This document shows positions 10,234 to 19,301 of a stretch of DNA of 64,000 bases, piece by piece. Every line of letters starts with the position of its first letter. Position 1 is the first letter of the stretch. The notes under the pieces were generated by a model that did no database searches, was not told the DNA's origin, and worked only from the letters and a program-made list of their open reading frames with translations. Source of the DNA: Atopobium sp. BS2. GTDB lineage: Bacteria > Actinomycetota > Coriobacteriia > Coriobacteriales > Atopobiaceae. The position numbers and the translations under genes are program-made. Location of the stretch: contig NZ_JDFG01000028.1 in assembly GCF_000565075.1 (NCBI RefSeq), positions 57,777 through 121,776 of the forward strand. Direction: 5' to 3'.

Positions 10234-10267
10234 AGAGGACTTCAGCCGTTAGCTGGAGTCCTCTTTT
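10234..10267 (+). terminator. Terminator after rpoC
   Basis: AGAGGACTTCAGC and GCTGGAGTCCTCT form a long stem around CGTTA, followed by TTTT. It ends the rpoBC transcript about 50 bp after the rpoC stop. Confidence 0.9.
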
Positions 10268-10365
10268 AGTTGCGCGTAGATGGGGGAGTATCGGTATATA
10301 CTAATCTTTTATGATTACCGTTAAGTAGCCATGAACTTTGCGACTCTCAAAAGATAGGAAGAGCA

Positions 10366-10749
10366 ATGGATAGTCATTCCCACGATTCTGAACAGTGCGA
10401 GCACACCCATTCTACGTGCGATTACGTTTCTGATCAGAAGCTGAACGAATACCTGGTAAACGATGACATCATCTATGATGCAACTCAGATTTTTGATGCA
10501 CTGTCTGATTTCACTCGATTCCAGATTTTGGGTGCCCTGGTAAATGGCGAGAAAAGCGTGACAGAGCTGCAGGAAATGCTTTCTGTTTCACAGTCGGCTA
10601 CCTCTCATCAGTTGCGTCTTTTGCGAGATCGCGGTCTTGTCAATGCAAAAAGAGATGGCAGAAAAGTTATCTACTCACTTGCAGATGAGCACGTCACAAC
10701 GCTGATTCGTGTTGGCCTTGCACATGCCGCGCATCTGTTGGGACACTAA
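10366..10749 (+). CDS. ArsR/SmtB-family metal-sensing repressor
   Basis: A 127-residue winged-helix repressor. The recognition region is TELQEMLSVSQSATSHQLRLL with RDGRKVIYSL as the wing. The last helix has D-X-H-X10-H-X2-H (DEH, then HAAH), the alpha-5 metal-site spacing of CzrA/SmtB-type sensors of zinc, cobalt or nickel. The N-terminus is rich in His and Cys (residues 4-18), which may add metal ligands. It is 29 bp before hypB, so nickel sensing is a reasonable inference. TATACT (10297-10302) overlaps a short GTATATAC palindrome upstream, a possible promoter/operator. Family assignment is firm; the metal is not. Confidence 0.88.
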   Translation: MDSHSHDSEQCEHTHSTCDYVSDQKLNEYLVNDDIIYDATQIFDALSDFTRFQILGALVNGEKSVTELQEMLSVSQSATSHQLRLLRDRGLVNAKRDGRKVIYSLADEHVTTLIRVGLAHAAHLLGH

Positions 10750-10778
10750 CGTACGTATCGGAACTGTGGAGAGAACTT

Positions 10779-11453
10779 ATGGGTGAGTATCGCGTCATTG
10801 AAGTTAAGCAGAGCGTTTTTGCAGCTAACGAGAAAAGCGCCGATCAACTAAGAGAAGAAATGAAGAAAAAGGGAACCCTGCTGGTAAACCTTATGTCTTC
10901 TCCTGGTTCTGGTAAAACTACTACCCTTAAAAAGACCATTGCTGCTCTGAATGGCAAGCTTTCACTCGCTGTTATGGAAGCTGATATTGATTCAGATGTT
11001 GATGCTGCTGCTATTTCTGAAACAGGAGTAAAAGCCATTCAGCTGCATACGGGCGGCATGTGTCACCTTGATGCGCATATGTGCGCTCAGGGTCTTGAAG
11101 GTCTCAACGCAGGAGATGTAGACCTTATCTTTTTAGAGAACGTTGGAAACTTGGTATGTCCAGCAGAGTTTGACACCGGTGCCGGAGTAAACGTCACTAT
11201 TCTTTCTGTTCCCGAAGGTGACGATAAGCCGCTGAAGTACCCACTGATGTACCAGGTCTGTGATGTGGTGCTTGTTAACAAAATAGACGTAGCACCTTAT
11301 TTTGACTTTGATCTAGAGAAACTCAAGAAAAATGTAGCCCTCAGAAATCCAAAGGCACTTGTTATTCCTTTCTCTGCCAAAACTGGGGAAGGATTAGATG
11401 CTTGGACTGAATGGCTTTCTCGCAAAGTTGCTGAGTGGAAAAGCAGTCAGTAA
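10779..11453 (+). CDS. hypB: Nickel-insertion GTPase HypB
   Basis: HypB uses GTP to deliver nickel, with HypA, to NiFe hydrogenase (and urease in some bacteria). The 224 residues show the P-loop SSPGSGKTT, the EADIDSDVDA block, the G-domain metal site GGMCHLDAH, the switch region ENVGNLVCPAEFD and the NKID base-recognition motif. It lacks the N-terminal CXXCGC and poly-His stretches that some HypBs use to store nickel. It follows the metal repressor and precedes a large oxidoreductase and hypA. No hydrogenase or other hyp gene is in the window, so the nickel enzyme served is elsewhere. Confidence 0.95.
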   Translation: MGEYRVIEVKQSVFAANEKSADQLREEMKKKGTLLVNLMSSPGSGKTTTLKKTIAALNGKLSLAVMEADIDSDVDAAAISETGVKAIQLHTGGMCHLDAHMCAQGLEGLNAGDVDLIFLENVGNLVCPAEFDTGAGVNVTILSVPEGDDKPLKYPLMYQVCDVVLVNKIDVAPYFDFDLEKLKKNVALRNPKALVIPFSAKTGEGLDAWTEWLSRKVAEWKSSQ

Positions 11454-11500
11454 CTCATGATGATCGCTTAAAGAATGTCTTATGCCTGATAGGAGAGGTC

Positions 11501-14500
11501 ATGGCAGAGGAAGTACCAGCACGTAAGACCCCAAAAGATGGAAATGCCATGCGTGGCAGTCTTACTGATGAAGAAATTGCACGCAGAAATGTATTGCCAA
11601 CTACTAACCCTGCTGGTGGTCCTATTCGTATACTCGCTCAAAATCACATTACTGAAAATGACGAGGTAGTTCATTACAAAACCGTAGATCCAAATGAGCC
11701 TGGACCAGCTTCTTCTGAGCAATTTAAGCCTCTTGTAAGAGATGAAGTTCAAAAAATTACCAGTCGCCTCGGTCATAAAATTGTAAAAGATGACCCAGAA
11801 TATTGGGGAATTGCAGCAATTATGACTGAGGAAGAGGCCTCGGTAACCAAACACATGAAGGTGCGACAGCCAGTTACTTTAGAGGAGCTTTGCAAGCGTA
11901 CTGGTAAAACTGCAGAAGAGCTTCAACCTATCCTAGACACCCTGTCTGTAAAGGGCATGATCGAGTACAACTGGGAAAATAAGAGCAAGCAAAAGCAGTA
12001 TGTTCTTCCCATGTTTGTTCCCGGCTCCGCAGAGTTTACCGTGATGAACGAGAGCCAACTTGAAGAACATCCCGAGATGGCTTCTTTGTTTGAGCGCATG
12101 ACGTATCTACCGCTCAAAAATGTCACTAAGCTGGTTCCTGAGGGTGGTGCGGGTGTTGGAATGCACGTCATTCCTGTTGAGCGCTCTATTGAGCAGGTCA
12201 ATCACACCGTTACCGTTGAGCATATTTCGCATTGGCTCAAGAAATACGATAGATATGCTGCAACTCCCTGTTCTTGTCGCCTTGCTGAGCGAGTTCGTGG
12301 CGACGGCTGTGCTGACGATCCAGAAGATTGGTGTCTTGCCATTGGAGATATGGCTGATTACTGCGTAGAAACAGGAAAAGGCCACTACATCACCTACGAT
12401 GAGGTTATCGATATCTGTACAAAGGCCGAGAAAAACGGTTTTGTTCATCAGATTACCAACATTGACGGTGAAGATAAGATCTTTGCTATTTGCAACTGCA
12501 ACGTAAATGTTTGCTATGCACTCAGAACTTCTCAGCTGTTTAATACGCCTAATTTGTCTCGTTCCGCTTTTGTGGCTCACGTTGATGAAGAAAAATGTGT
12601 TGCTTGTGGTGGATGTGTTGAGGTTTGCCCAGCTGGAGCCCCTCAATTAGGTCAGAAGCTTCCTACTAGGACCGGCAAAATTTCCTATCCAACGCAGGAT
12701 CTTCCCGATGATAAGTTTTGGGGAGAGGCTGATTGGGATTGGAATTATAAGAACAACAACCGTATTGAGTGTCACGATACCGGTACTGCTCCTTGTAAAG
12801 TTGCTTGTCCAGCACATATTTCTGTTCAGGGTTATCTGCGTATGGCAGCTGAAGGTCGCTATCGAGATGCGCTTGAGCTGATCAAAAAAGAAAATCCATT
12901 CCCAGCTGTTTGTGGTCGCGTGTGCAATAAACGTTGCGAAGCAGCGTGTACACGAGGAACTATTGACCAGGCAGTAGCCATTGATGACGTTAAGAAATTC
13001 ATTGCTCAAAAAGATCTAGAGGCAGAGCATCGCTTTATTCCAGAGCCAGTTATCCCGTCAAATAGAGGCCGATTCAACCAGAAAATTGCCATTATTGGTG
13101 CAGGTCCAGCCGGCCTGTCCTGTGCATATTACCTGGCAGAACACGGTTACAACCCCGTCGTTTTTGAGAAGAACCTCCTTCCTGGCGGAATGATGGTATA
13201 TGGCATTCCTTCTTACAAGCTCGAGAAAAACGTTGTTGCCGCAGAGATCGACATTCTTAAAGAAATGGGTGTTGAGATTCGCTGTGGCATTGAGGTAGGA
13301 AAAGACATAACCCTTGATGAACTGCGCGCTCAAGGCTTTATTGGTTTTTATGTTGCCATTGGTTGCCAGGGCGGTAGAAAAGCCAATATTGCTGGAGAAG
13401 ACGCCGATGGGGTTATTTCTGCTGTTGATTTCTTGCATTTTGTAACCGAGCATCCTCTGCATGAAGTACCTGGTAAGACAGTGGTCATTGGCGGCGGTAA
13501 TGTTGCTATTGATGCGGCTCGAGTTTCTGCGCGTTGTGGCTCAGAGTCAGTTACTATGGTGTGCCTAGAGCAGCCAGAAGAGATGCCTGCACTACCAGAA
13601 GAAATCACAGAAGCGCAGGAAGATGGTGTGTCAATCAAGAATGGTTGGGGACCTGCTTTTATTGCCACAGATGAGCAAGGACACGTTTGCGGCGTGACGT
13701 TTAAACGCTGTACTCGTGTTTTCGACAATGACAAGCGTTTCTCGCCTTGTTTTGATGACGAGCAAACAATGTATCTTGAGGCAGACGCAGTAATCTTGTC
13801 TATTGGACAAACCGTTGAGTGGGGAAGTCTTTTGGAGGGAGAGGCGGTTGAGCTTACGCGAGGCAATCTTGCGTGCGCTGATTCCCAGACGTATCAGACT
13901 GCTCAGCCCGATGTCTTTGTGGGTGGAGACGTGTACACGGGTCCTCGCTTTGTTATCGATGCTATTGCCGCAGGTCATGAAGCTGCTGTTTCATTACATC
14001 GTTTTGTGCAGAAAGGCTCTTCTTTGACTATTGGCCGCAACCAGCGCCATTATGTTGAGCTTGATAAATCTGACGCAGCAGTTGAGTCTTGTGGATACGA
14101 TCACGCAGGTCGTCAGCGTCCCGCATGCGATACGGTCAAAAACATTAGACACAACTGGACAGACCCTAGCCATACCTTTACGCCAGAGCAAATCAGAATC
14201 GAGACCGCTCGCTGCTTGAAGTGCGGCGCTTCAATTGTTGATGCAAATAAGTGTATTGGTTGTGGTCTCTGTACTACACGCTGTGAGTTTGATGCAATTC
14301 ACCTGTTCCGCGACAATCCTCACTGTTCAGATATGGTTGCCGCAGAGCATAAGGCAGGAAAGATTCTCTCGTATGTTGGAAAACGTGCGGTAAAGATTAT
14401 TAAGAACCCCGCGAGAAAAACAAAGACTCCTAAGCCTCAGTCACACGTGACAACCGATGAACTTGGCAATCCCGTTCCTGCGGGCAGTACCGGTATTTCA

Positions 14501-14506
14501 AGCTAG
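11501..14506 (+). CDS. Large FeS/FAD oxidoreductase (GltD-like) with an N-terminal ferredoxin-type domain
   Basis: A 1001-residue cytoplasmic multidomain protein. The N-terminal third has a helix-turn-helix-like part and then a cysteine-rich unit (CSCRLAERVRGDGC, ICNCNVNVC) followed by a 4Fe-4S motif CVACGGCVEVCP. From about residue 422 it matches the small subunit of glutamate synthase: a cysteine-rich FeS domain (PCKVACPAH, VCGRVCNKRCEAAC), FAD site IGAGPAGLSCAYY at about 532 and NAD(P) site VIGGGNVAIDAA at about 660. The C-terminus has CLKCG and CIGCGLCTTRC. ATG at 11501 has AGGAGAGG before it; the frame is open from 11435 but that overlaps hypB. Electron transfer between NAD(P)H and a ferredoxin-like partner is likely; the substrate is unknown. 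Confidence 0.85.
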   Translation: MAEEVPARKTPKDGNAMRGSLTDEEIARRNVLPTTNPAGGPIRILAQNHITENDEVVHYKTVDPNEPGPASSEQFKPLVRDEVQKITSRLGHKIVKDDPEYWGIAAIMTEEEASVTKHMKVRQPVTLEELCKRTGKTAEELQPILDTLSVKGMIEYNWENKSKQKQYVLPMFVPGSAEFTVMNESQLEEHPEMASLFERMTYLPLKNVTKLVPEGGAGVGMHVIPVERSIEQVNHTVTVEHISHWLKKYDRYAATPCSCRLAERVRGDGCADDPEDWCLAIGDMADYCVETGKGHYITYDEVIDICTKAEKNGFVHQITNIDGEDKIFAICNCNVNVCYALRTSQLFNTPNLSRSAFVAHVDEEKCVACGGCVEVCPAGAPQLGQKLPTRTGKISYPTQDLPDDKFWGEADWDWNYKNNNRIECHDTGTAPCKVACPAHISVQGYLRMAAEGRYRDALELIKKENPFPAVCGRVCNKRCEAACTRGTIDQAVAIDDVKKFIAQKDLEAEHRFIPEPVIPSNRGRFNQKIAIIGAGPAGLSCAYYLAEHGYNPVVFEKNLLPGGMMVYGIPSYKLEKNVVAAEIDILKEMGVEIRCGIEVGKDITLDELRAQGFIGFYVAIGCQGGRKANIAGEDADGVISAVDFLHFVTEHPLHEVPGKTVVIGGGNVAIDAARVSARCGSESVTMVCLEQPEEMPALPEEITEAQEDGVSIKNGWGPAFIATDEQGHVCGVTFKRCTRVFDNDKRFSPCFDDEQTMYLEADAVILSIGQTVEWGSLLEGEAVELTRGNLACADSQTYQTAQPDVFVGGDVYTGPRFVIDAIAAGHEAAVSLHRFVQKGSSLTIGRNQRHYVELDKSDAAVESCGYDHAGRQRPACDTVKNIRHNWTDPSHTFTPEQIRIETARCLKCGASIVDANKCIGCGLCTTRCEFDAIHLFRDNPHCSDMVAAEHKAGKILSYVGKRAVKIIKNPARKTKTPKPQSHVTTDELGNPVPAGSTGISS

Positions 14507-14529
14507 CGTGCTCACTGGAACTAACTGAT

Positions 14530-14874
14530 ATGCATGAGCTAGGAATTGCGTTTTACCTCATAGACATGGTGGAAGACCTGGGTAAACAGAACAACCTTAC
14601 CTCCGTTGCGCGCGTAAAGTTGCAGCTAGGGGAGGTATCTGGAGTTGTTCCAACGTACTTGTTGGATGTATGGCGCTGGGCAGCTGATCGCACGGAGCTG
14701 TTACATGGAGCTCAGCTAGAAATTGAAGAAGTACCAGCTCTAACACAGTGTTTATCGTGCAATAAAACGTACGCCACGGTAACGTATGGTCGCATATGCC
14801 CTTACTGTTCTAGCGAGAAAACCGAACTTATCCAAGGTTTAGAAATTGAGCTTGCTGAGATTGAGGCTACCTAG
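14530..14874 (+). CDS. hypA: Nickel metallochaperone HypA
   Basis: HypA carries nickel to the active site together with HypB. The 114 residues start with the nickel-binding MHELGIA (His2) and contain the zinc-ribbon cysteine pairs CLSC and CPYC near residues 74 and 91. It lies 23 bp after the large oxidoreductase and closes the cluster. Having hypA and hypB as the only hyp genes, wrapped around an FeS flavoprotein, is unusual. Confidence 0.95.
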   Translation: MHELGIAFYLIDMVEDLGKQNNLTSVARVKLQLGEVSGVVPTYLLDVWRWAADRTELLHGAQLEIEEVPALTQCLSCNKTYATVTYGRICPYCSSEKTELIQGLEIELAEIEAT

Positions 14875-14921
14875 CATTTGTAATTTCTATGAAGTATGGA
14901 TACGCCCGGCACAGTGGCTTG

Positions 14922-14950
14922 TTGACATGTGGCTTTCATCAGCGTAAAGT
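14922..14950 (+). promoter_or_regulatory. Promoter of the str operon (rpsL-rpsG-fusA-rpsJ)
   Basis: TTGACA (14922-14927), a 17-bp spacer and TAAAGT (14945-14950) form a near-consensus promoter 90 bp before rpsL. Just upstream, ATGGATACGCCCGG (14896-14909), then CAGTGG, recurs almost exactly upstream of rplC at 19395-19416. Confidence 0.8.
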
Positions 14951-15039
14951 ACTTCCCTGCGTAATTCCAAGGGGACAGTGCTGTGTCGCCTTTCGAATAT
15001 GTAAAACTGCAGGTAGATAGGTATAAGAAGGAGAAGATC

Positions 15040-15411
15040 TTGCCTACTATTAACCAGCTCGTACGTAAGGGCCGCGTGAGCGTCAAGTCAAAGTCCAAGA
15101 ACGCCGCTCTTCAGCACAACCCACAGAAGCGTGGTGTTTGCACCCGCGTTTTCACCACTACGCCAAAGAAGCCTAACTCAGCACTCCGTAAGGTTGCTCG
15201 TGTTCGTCTTGTTAATGGCATTGAGGTAACCGCTTACATTCCTGGTGAGGGCCACAACCTCCAGGAGCACTCCATTGTTCTGGTTCGTGGCGGCCGTGTC
15301 CGTGACCTTCCTGGTGTTCGTTACAAGGTTGTTCGCGGTGCATTCGACTGCGCAGCAGTTCAGAATCGTGCTCAGGGCCGTTCCCGTTACGGCACTAAGC
15401 GTGCTAAGTAA
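15040..15411 (+). CDS. rpsL: Small ribosomal subunit protein S12 (uS12)
   Basis: S12 lies at the decoding centre and controls accuracy. TTG at 15040 with AAGGAG nine bases upstream gives 123 residues ([12 protein letters not shown]), the normal length; the GTG at 14983 would add a foreign 19-residue leader. [13 protein letters not shown] (K43 region) is normal. In the second loop [12 protein letters not shown] has arginine at position 88 where E. coli and Mycobacterium have lysine, a position linked to streptomycin resistance. First gene of the str operon. Confidence 0.97.
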   Translation: MPTINQLVRKGRVSVKSKSKNAALQHNPQKRGVCTRVFTTTPKKPNSALRKVARVRLVNGIEVTAYIPGEGHNLQEHSIVLVRGGRVRDLPGVRYKVVRGAFDCAAVQNRAQGRSRYGTKRAK

Positions 15412-15449
15412 TCACGTCCACTACTCGAACTAGTTCTTAGGAGATTAAT

Positions 15450-15920
15450 ATGCCGCGTCGCGCAGCAGCAGTACGTCGTGAGGTTATGCCTGACGCCGTC
15501 TACAACAATCGTCTGGTAACCCAGCTCATTAACAAGGTCCTTCTCGACGGCAAGAAAGCAACCGCAGAGCGCATTGTCTACGGTGCATTTGACATCGTCG
15601 CAGAGAAGACTGGCGAGGATGCTCTCACTGTCTTCAAGAAGGCTATGGATAACATTCGCCCAACACTTGAGGTTAAGCCTAAGCGTGTTGGTGGCGCTAC
15701 TTACCAGGTCCCAATGGAGGTCAACTCCCGTCGTGCAACTACTCTTGCTATCCGCTGGATGGTCACTTTCAGCCGTAGCCGTAAAGAGAAGACCATGGCA
15801 GAGCGTCTTGCAAACGAGATCATCGACGCAACTAACGGCGTAGGTGCATCCGTCAAGCGCCGTGAGGACCTGTACAAGATGGCTGAGGCCAACCGCGCCT
15901 TCTCCCACTACCGCTTCTAG
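15450..15920 (+). CDS. rpsG: Small ribosomal subunit protein S7 (uS7)
   Basis: S7 starts assembly of the 30S head and contacts the E site. The 156 residues are the standard length, with the N-terminal [18 protein letters not shown] and the beta-hairpin [11 protein letters not shown]. It sits 38 bp after rpsL with TTAGGAGA as the ribosome site and 24 bp before fusA. Confidence 0.98.
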   Translation: MPRRAAAVRREVMPDAVYNNRLVTQLINKVLLDGKKATAERIVYGAFDIVAEKTGEDALTVFKKAMDNIRPTLEVKPKRVGGATYQVPMEVNSRRATTLAIRWMVTFSRSRKEKTMAERLANEIIDATNGVGASVKRREDLYKMAEANRAFSHYRF

Positions 15921-15944
15921 TCGGAATTCAGGAGTAGCAAACAA

Positions 15945-18041
15945 ATGGCTAAGACTAAGTACAATCTTAAAGACCTCCGCAACATCGGCATCATGGCTCA
16001 CATCGATGCTGGTAAGACCACCACTACGGAGCGTATTCTTTACTACACCGGTAAGACCCACAAGATTGGTGAGGTCCACGACGGTGCAGCAACCATGGAC
16101 TGGATGGTTCAGGAGCAGGAGCGCGGCGTAACCATTACTTCCGCAGCTACCACTTGCTTCTGGAAAGACCACGTCATCCAGATCATCGACACCCCAGGTC
16201 ACGTTGACTTTACCGCTGAGGTTGAGCGTTCTCTTCGTGTTCTGGACGGCGCAGTTGCAGTCTTCGACGCAGTTGCAGGCGTTCAGCCACAGTCCGAGAC
16301 CGTTTGGCGTCAGGCAACCAAGTACGGCGTACCTCGTATTGCATTCATCAACAAGTTTGACCGCGTAGGCGCAGACTTCTTCCGTGCAATCCAGACCATG
16401 CGTGACCGCCTCGGCGCAAACGCAATTGCAGCTCAGGTCCCAATGGGTGCTGAGTCCAACTTCTGGGGTCTTATCGACCTTGTCACTAACACTGCATGGG
16501 ACTTCAAAGAGGATGCAAAGGGCATGATTTACCCTGAGCCACTCGACGAGATTCCTGCAGAGTTTGCAGAGATTGCAGCTGAGAAGCGTGAAGAGCTTCT
16601 TGAGGCAGCTTCTGACTTCTCTGAGGACGTCATGATGGCTGTTCTCGAGGGTGAAGAGGTTGACGTTGAGACCCTTAAGGGTGCTCTTCGTGCTGGCGTT
16701 CTTGCTGGTCAGATTAACCCTGTCTTTGTTGGCTCTGCTTACAAGAACAAGGGTATCCAGGAGCTTCTGGACGCAGTCATCGACTTCCTTCCAAGCCCTC
16801 TGGATGTTCCAGAGATTGACGGTGTCACTCCTAAGGGTGACGAGGCTGTCCGTCACGCAGACGTTAAGGAGCCATTCTCCGCTCTTGCATTCAAGATTAT
16901 GACTGACCCTTATGTTGGTAAGCTTACCTACATTCGTGTTTACTCTGGTCAGGCAGAGGCAGGTTCTTACGTCTACAACTCCGTCAAGGACAACCGTGAG
17001 CGCTTTGGCCGCATCCTTGAGATGAACGCAAACGACCGTGTTGACCGTGACGAGTGCTCCGCAGGCGACATCGTTGCATGCGTTGGTCTGAAGAACACCA
17101 CTACTGGTGACACTCTTTGTGACGAGAAGAACCCAATCATCCTTGAGTCCATCAGCTTCGCAGATCCTGTTATCGACGTTGCTGTTGAGCCTAAGACCAA
17201 GGCTGAGCAGGAGAAGATGTCCATCGGCCTTTCTAAGCTGGCTGAAGAGGACCCAACCTTCCAGGTTCACACTGATCACGAGACCGGCCAGACCATCATT
17301 GCTGGTATGGGCGAGCTTCACCTTGAGATTATTGTTGACCGTCTCCGTCGTGAGTTTAAGGTTGACTGCAACGTTGGTAAGCCACAGGTTGCTTACCGTG
17401 AGACTGCTGGTAAGGCAGTAAGCCACGCTGAGGGCAAGTTTGTCCGTCAGTCCGGTGGTAAGGGTCAGTATGGCCACGCAGTCATCGACCTTGAGCCACA
17501 GGAAGAGGGCAAGGGTTACGAGTTTGTCAACGCTATCGTTGGTGGTGTCATTCCTAAGGAGTACATCCCATCTATCGATAAGGGCATCCGCGAGGCTCTT
17601 GAGAACGGTGTCATTGCTGGTTACCCAGTAGTCGACATCAAGGTCACCCTTGTTGACGGTTCTTACCACGAGGTCGACTCTTCTGAGGCAGCATTTAAGA
17701 TTGCTGGTTCTATGGCAATTAAGGATGCTCTCAAGAAGTCCAACCCTGTCCTTCTCGAGCCAGTTGAGTCTGTTGAGGTTGAGACACCTGAGCAGTACAT
17801 GGGCGACGTTATGGGCAACCTTTCTTCCCGTCGTGGCAAGATTGAGGGTATGGACGATCGTATGGACGCCAAGGTCATCCGCGCTAAGGTGCCTCTTGGT
17901 GAGATGTTCGGTTACGCAACCGACCTTCGTTCCCAGACCCAGGGCCGTGCGAGCTACACCATGCAGTTCGATTCTTACGAGCCTGTTCCAAACGCTGTAC
18001 GCGAAGAGATTGTCGCCAAAAACGGCGGCTCTGCATCCTAA
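15945..18041 (+). CDS. fusA: Elongation factor G
   Basis: GTPase that drives translocation. The 698 residues show G1 [15 protein letters not shown], the switch [12 protein letters not shown]3 DTPGHVDF, G4 NKFDR, and domains II-V to the end. Length and order are canonical. tuf, which usually follows fusA in the str operon, is absent; rpsJ follows directly. Confidence 0.98.
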   Translation: MAKTKYNLKDLRNIGIMAHIDAGKTTTTERILYYTGKTHKIGEVHDGAATMDWMVQEQERGVTITSAATTCFWKDHVIQIIDTPGHVDFTAEVERSLRVLDGAVAVFDAVAGVQPQSETVWRQATKYGVPRIAFINKFDRVGADFFRAIQTMRDRLGANAIAAQVPMGAESNFWGLIDLVTNTAWDFKEDAKGMIYPEPLDEIPAEFAEIAAEKREELLEAASDFSEDVMMAVLEGEEVDVETLKGALRAGVLAGQINPVFVGSAYKNKGIQELLDAVIDFLPSPLDVPEIDGVTPKGDEAVRHADVKEPFSALAFKIMTDPYVGKLTYIRVYSGQAEAGSYVYNSVKDNRERFGRILEMNANDRVDRDECSAGDIVACVGLKNTTTGDTLCDEKNPIILESISFADPVIDVAVEPKTKAEQEKMSIGLSKLAEEDPTFQVHTDHETGQTIIAGMGELHLEIIVDRLRREFKVDCNVGKPQVAYRETAGKAVSHAEGKFVRQSGGKGQYGHAVIDLEPQEEGKGYEFVNAIVGGVIPKEYIPSIDKGIREALENGVIAGYPVVDIKVTLVDGSYHEVDSSEAAFKIAGSMAIKDALKKSNPVLLEPVESVEVETPEQYMGDVMGNLSSRRGKIEGMDDRMDAKVIRAKVPLGEMFGYATDLRSQTQGRASYTMQFDSYEPVPNAVREEIVAKNGGSAS

Positions 18042-18084
18042 GTAAACGACCACGAGCTCTAGCTCATTTATGGAGGTACCCAAA

Positions 18085-18393
18085 GTGTCAAGCCAGAAGA
18101 TCAGGATTCGCCTCAAGGGCTATGATCACGAGGTCATTGATCAGTCCGCTAAGCTGATTGTTGACACCGCACAGAAGACAGGTGCGCGTGTTTCCGGTCC
18201 TATCCCTCTGCCAACCGAGCGCAACCTTTACACCGTTATCCGCTCACCACACAAGGATAAGGATTCCCGTGATCAGTTTGAGATGCGCACTCACAAGCGT
18301 CTCATCGATATTCTCGACCCAAGCGCTTCTACCGTTGATTCGCTTATGCGTCTCGACCTTCCAGCTGGTGTCGATATCGAGATCAAGCTCTAA
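18085..18393 (+). CDS. rpsJ: Small ribosomal subunit protein S10 (uS10)
   Basis: S10 is part of the 30S head and also the NusE antitermination factor. GTG at 18085 with GGAGGT (18072-18077) gives [19 protein letters not shown] and 102 residues, the standard size; the ATG at 18070 lies inside the ribosome site. Normally rpsJ leads directly into rplC. Here it ends in a strong terminator and rplC begins over 1.2 kb later, so S10 is expressed with the str genes. Confidence 0.97.
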   Translation: MSSQKIRIRLKGYDHEVIDQSAKLIVDTAQKTGARVSGPIPLPTERNLYTVIRSPHKDKDSRDQFEMRTHKRLIDILDPSASTVDSLMRLDLPAGVDIEIKL

Positions 18394-18417
18394 GCACACG
18401 GCTTAATCCAACTTGCA

Positions 18418-18452
18418 AACCCTCCTGTGCATCTTCGCGCGGGAGGGTTTTT
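18418..18452 (+). terminator. Terminator after rpsJ
   Basis: AACCCTCC and GGAGGGTT pair across a loop and are followed by a T-run, 25 bp after the rpsJ stop. It ends the str transcript and uncouples rpsJ from rplC. Confidence 0.9.
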
Positions 18453-18469
18453 GCGTGGGCCTTCCGCTT

Positions 18470-18574
18470 GCGCCGAACCAGCTTACGTCTGACCTGTTTA
18501 CGCTGAACCCGCTCGCGCTGAACCCGATCGTGCCCAACCCGCTCGCGCTGAATCCGTTCGCGCCTGATTCTCTC
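18470..18574. repeat. Seven-copy 15-bp tandem array
   Basis: Seven degenerate 15-bp units with consensus GCGCTGAACCCGCTC run from 18470 to 18574, and an eighth weaker unit runs into the next element. A 15-bp period would encode a pentapeptide repeat (LNPLA-like). The only frame covering it is 67 codons with no ribosome site, so I treat it as non-coding. Confidence 0.8.
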
Positions 18575-18579
18575 GCCAT

Positions 18580-18680
18580 GTCTGAACGATTTGCCGGAAA
18601 AGTGCACCATGTCTGAGTTATTTGCCGGTTTTTCTCGCCAAGTCTGAGTAAATTTACTCAGACTTGATACACTATTCAGG
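18580..18680. repeat. Second copy of modular repeat element A
   Basis: GTCTGA heads recur at 18580, 18611 and 18642, exactly 31 bp apart, with ATTTGCCGG cores and TTTTTCTCGCCA in the second unit. The final unit starts a perfect 22-bp palindrome (18642-18663) made of GTCTGAGTAAA and its complement, followed by ATTCAGGCTC as in the copy at 1545-1663. The match between two loci 17 kb apart shows this is a dispersed element. Confidence 0.78.
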
Positions 18681-18782
18681 CTCTTAGTACAGGGGCACGT
18701 TGGTTTATAGCGCAGATGTCGTACTTGGCGAGAAACCCGTAGAATTAGAGGGCAAATACTCGCACAAAGCGCAGGAGAAAAG

Positions 18783-19301
18783 ATGAAGCATAGCCAGTTG
18801 AACGCAAGCAACCAGCAGAATACTGACCGACCGGAAAACTCCCACGTGACTAAGATTCTCTTTGTGTGTCATGGAAATATTTGCAGGTCAACTATGGCGC
18901 AATATGTCATGCAAGACCTTGTCGAGAAAAACGGTCTGGCAGAATCGTTCTTCATTGACTCAGCCGCAACATCCACAGAAGAGATCGGCAATCCTGTGGA
19001 CCCTCGCACGCGTAGAAAACTGCAGCAAGAGGGGATTCATTGCGGCAATCATCGTGCCAGGCAGATGACTCGCGCAGATTACGAGGAGTTTGATTACCTC
19101 ATTGGTATGGATCACAACAACCTGCGCAACATGATGCGTATGCTCAAGGATGATCCGCTTGGAAAGGTTTCGTTGCTTCTTGACTGGACAGAGAAGCCTC
19201 GCGACATTGCGGATCCGTGGTATTCGGGTAATTTTGACCTGACGTACGAGGACGTTACAGAAGGCTGCGAAGCGTTGCTCAAGAAAATTTTAGCCAGATA
19301 G
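18783..19301 (+). CDS. Low-molecular-weight protein-tyrosine phosphatase
   Basis: A 172-residue cytoplasmic phosphatase of the Wzb/PtpA/ArsC2 fold. The P-loop is VCHGNICRST (catalytic Cys and Arg of C-X5-R) and the general acid lies in IADPWYSGNF. AGGAGAAAAG precedes the ATG; the first 21 residues are Asn/Gln-rich and extend beyond the family, so a GTG at 18846 (151 residues) is possible. It sits alone between rpsJ and rplC, inside what is usually one operon. It may act on tyrosine kinases of polysaccharide synthesis, but no such kinase is in the window. Confidence 0.92.
   Translation: MKHSQLNASNQQNTDRPENSHVTKILFVCHGNICRSTMAQYVMQDLVEKNGLAESFFIDSAATSTEEIGNPVDPRTRRKLQQEGIHCGNHRARQMTRADYEEFDYLIGMDHNNLRNMMRMLKDDPLGKVSLLLDWTEKPRDIADPWYSGNFDLTYEDVTEGCEALLKKILAR

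Noticed and set aside
18383..18811. 142-codon minus-strand frame and 67-codon plus-strand frame over the 15-bp array
   Set aside because: The Arg-rich or LNP-type repeats come from the tandem DNA period of 15 bp; no ribosome site precedes them.
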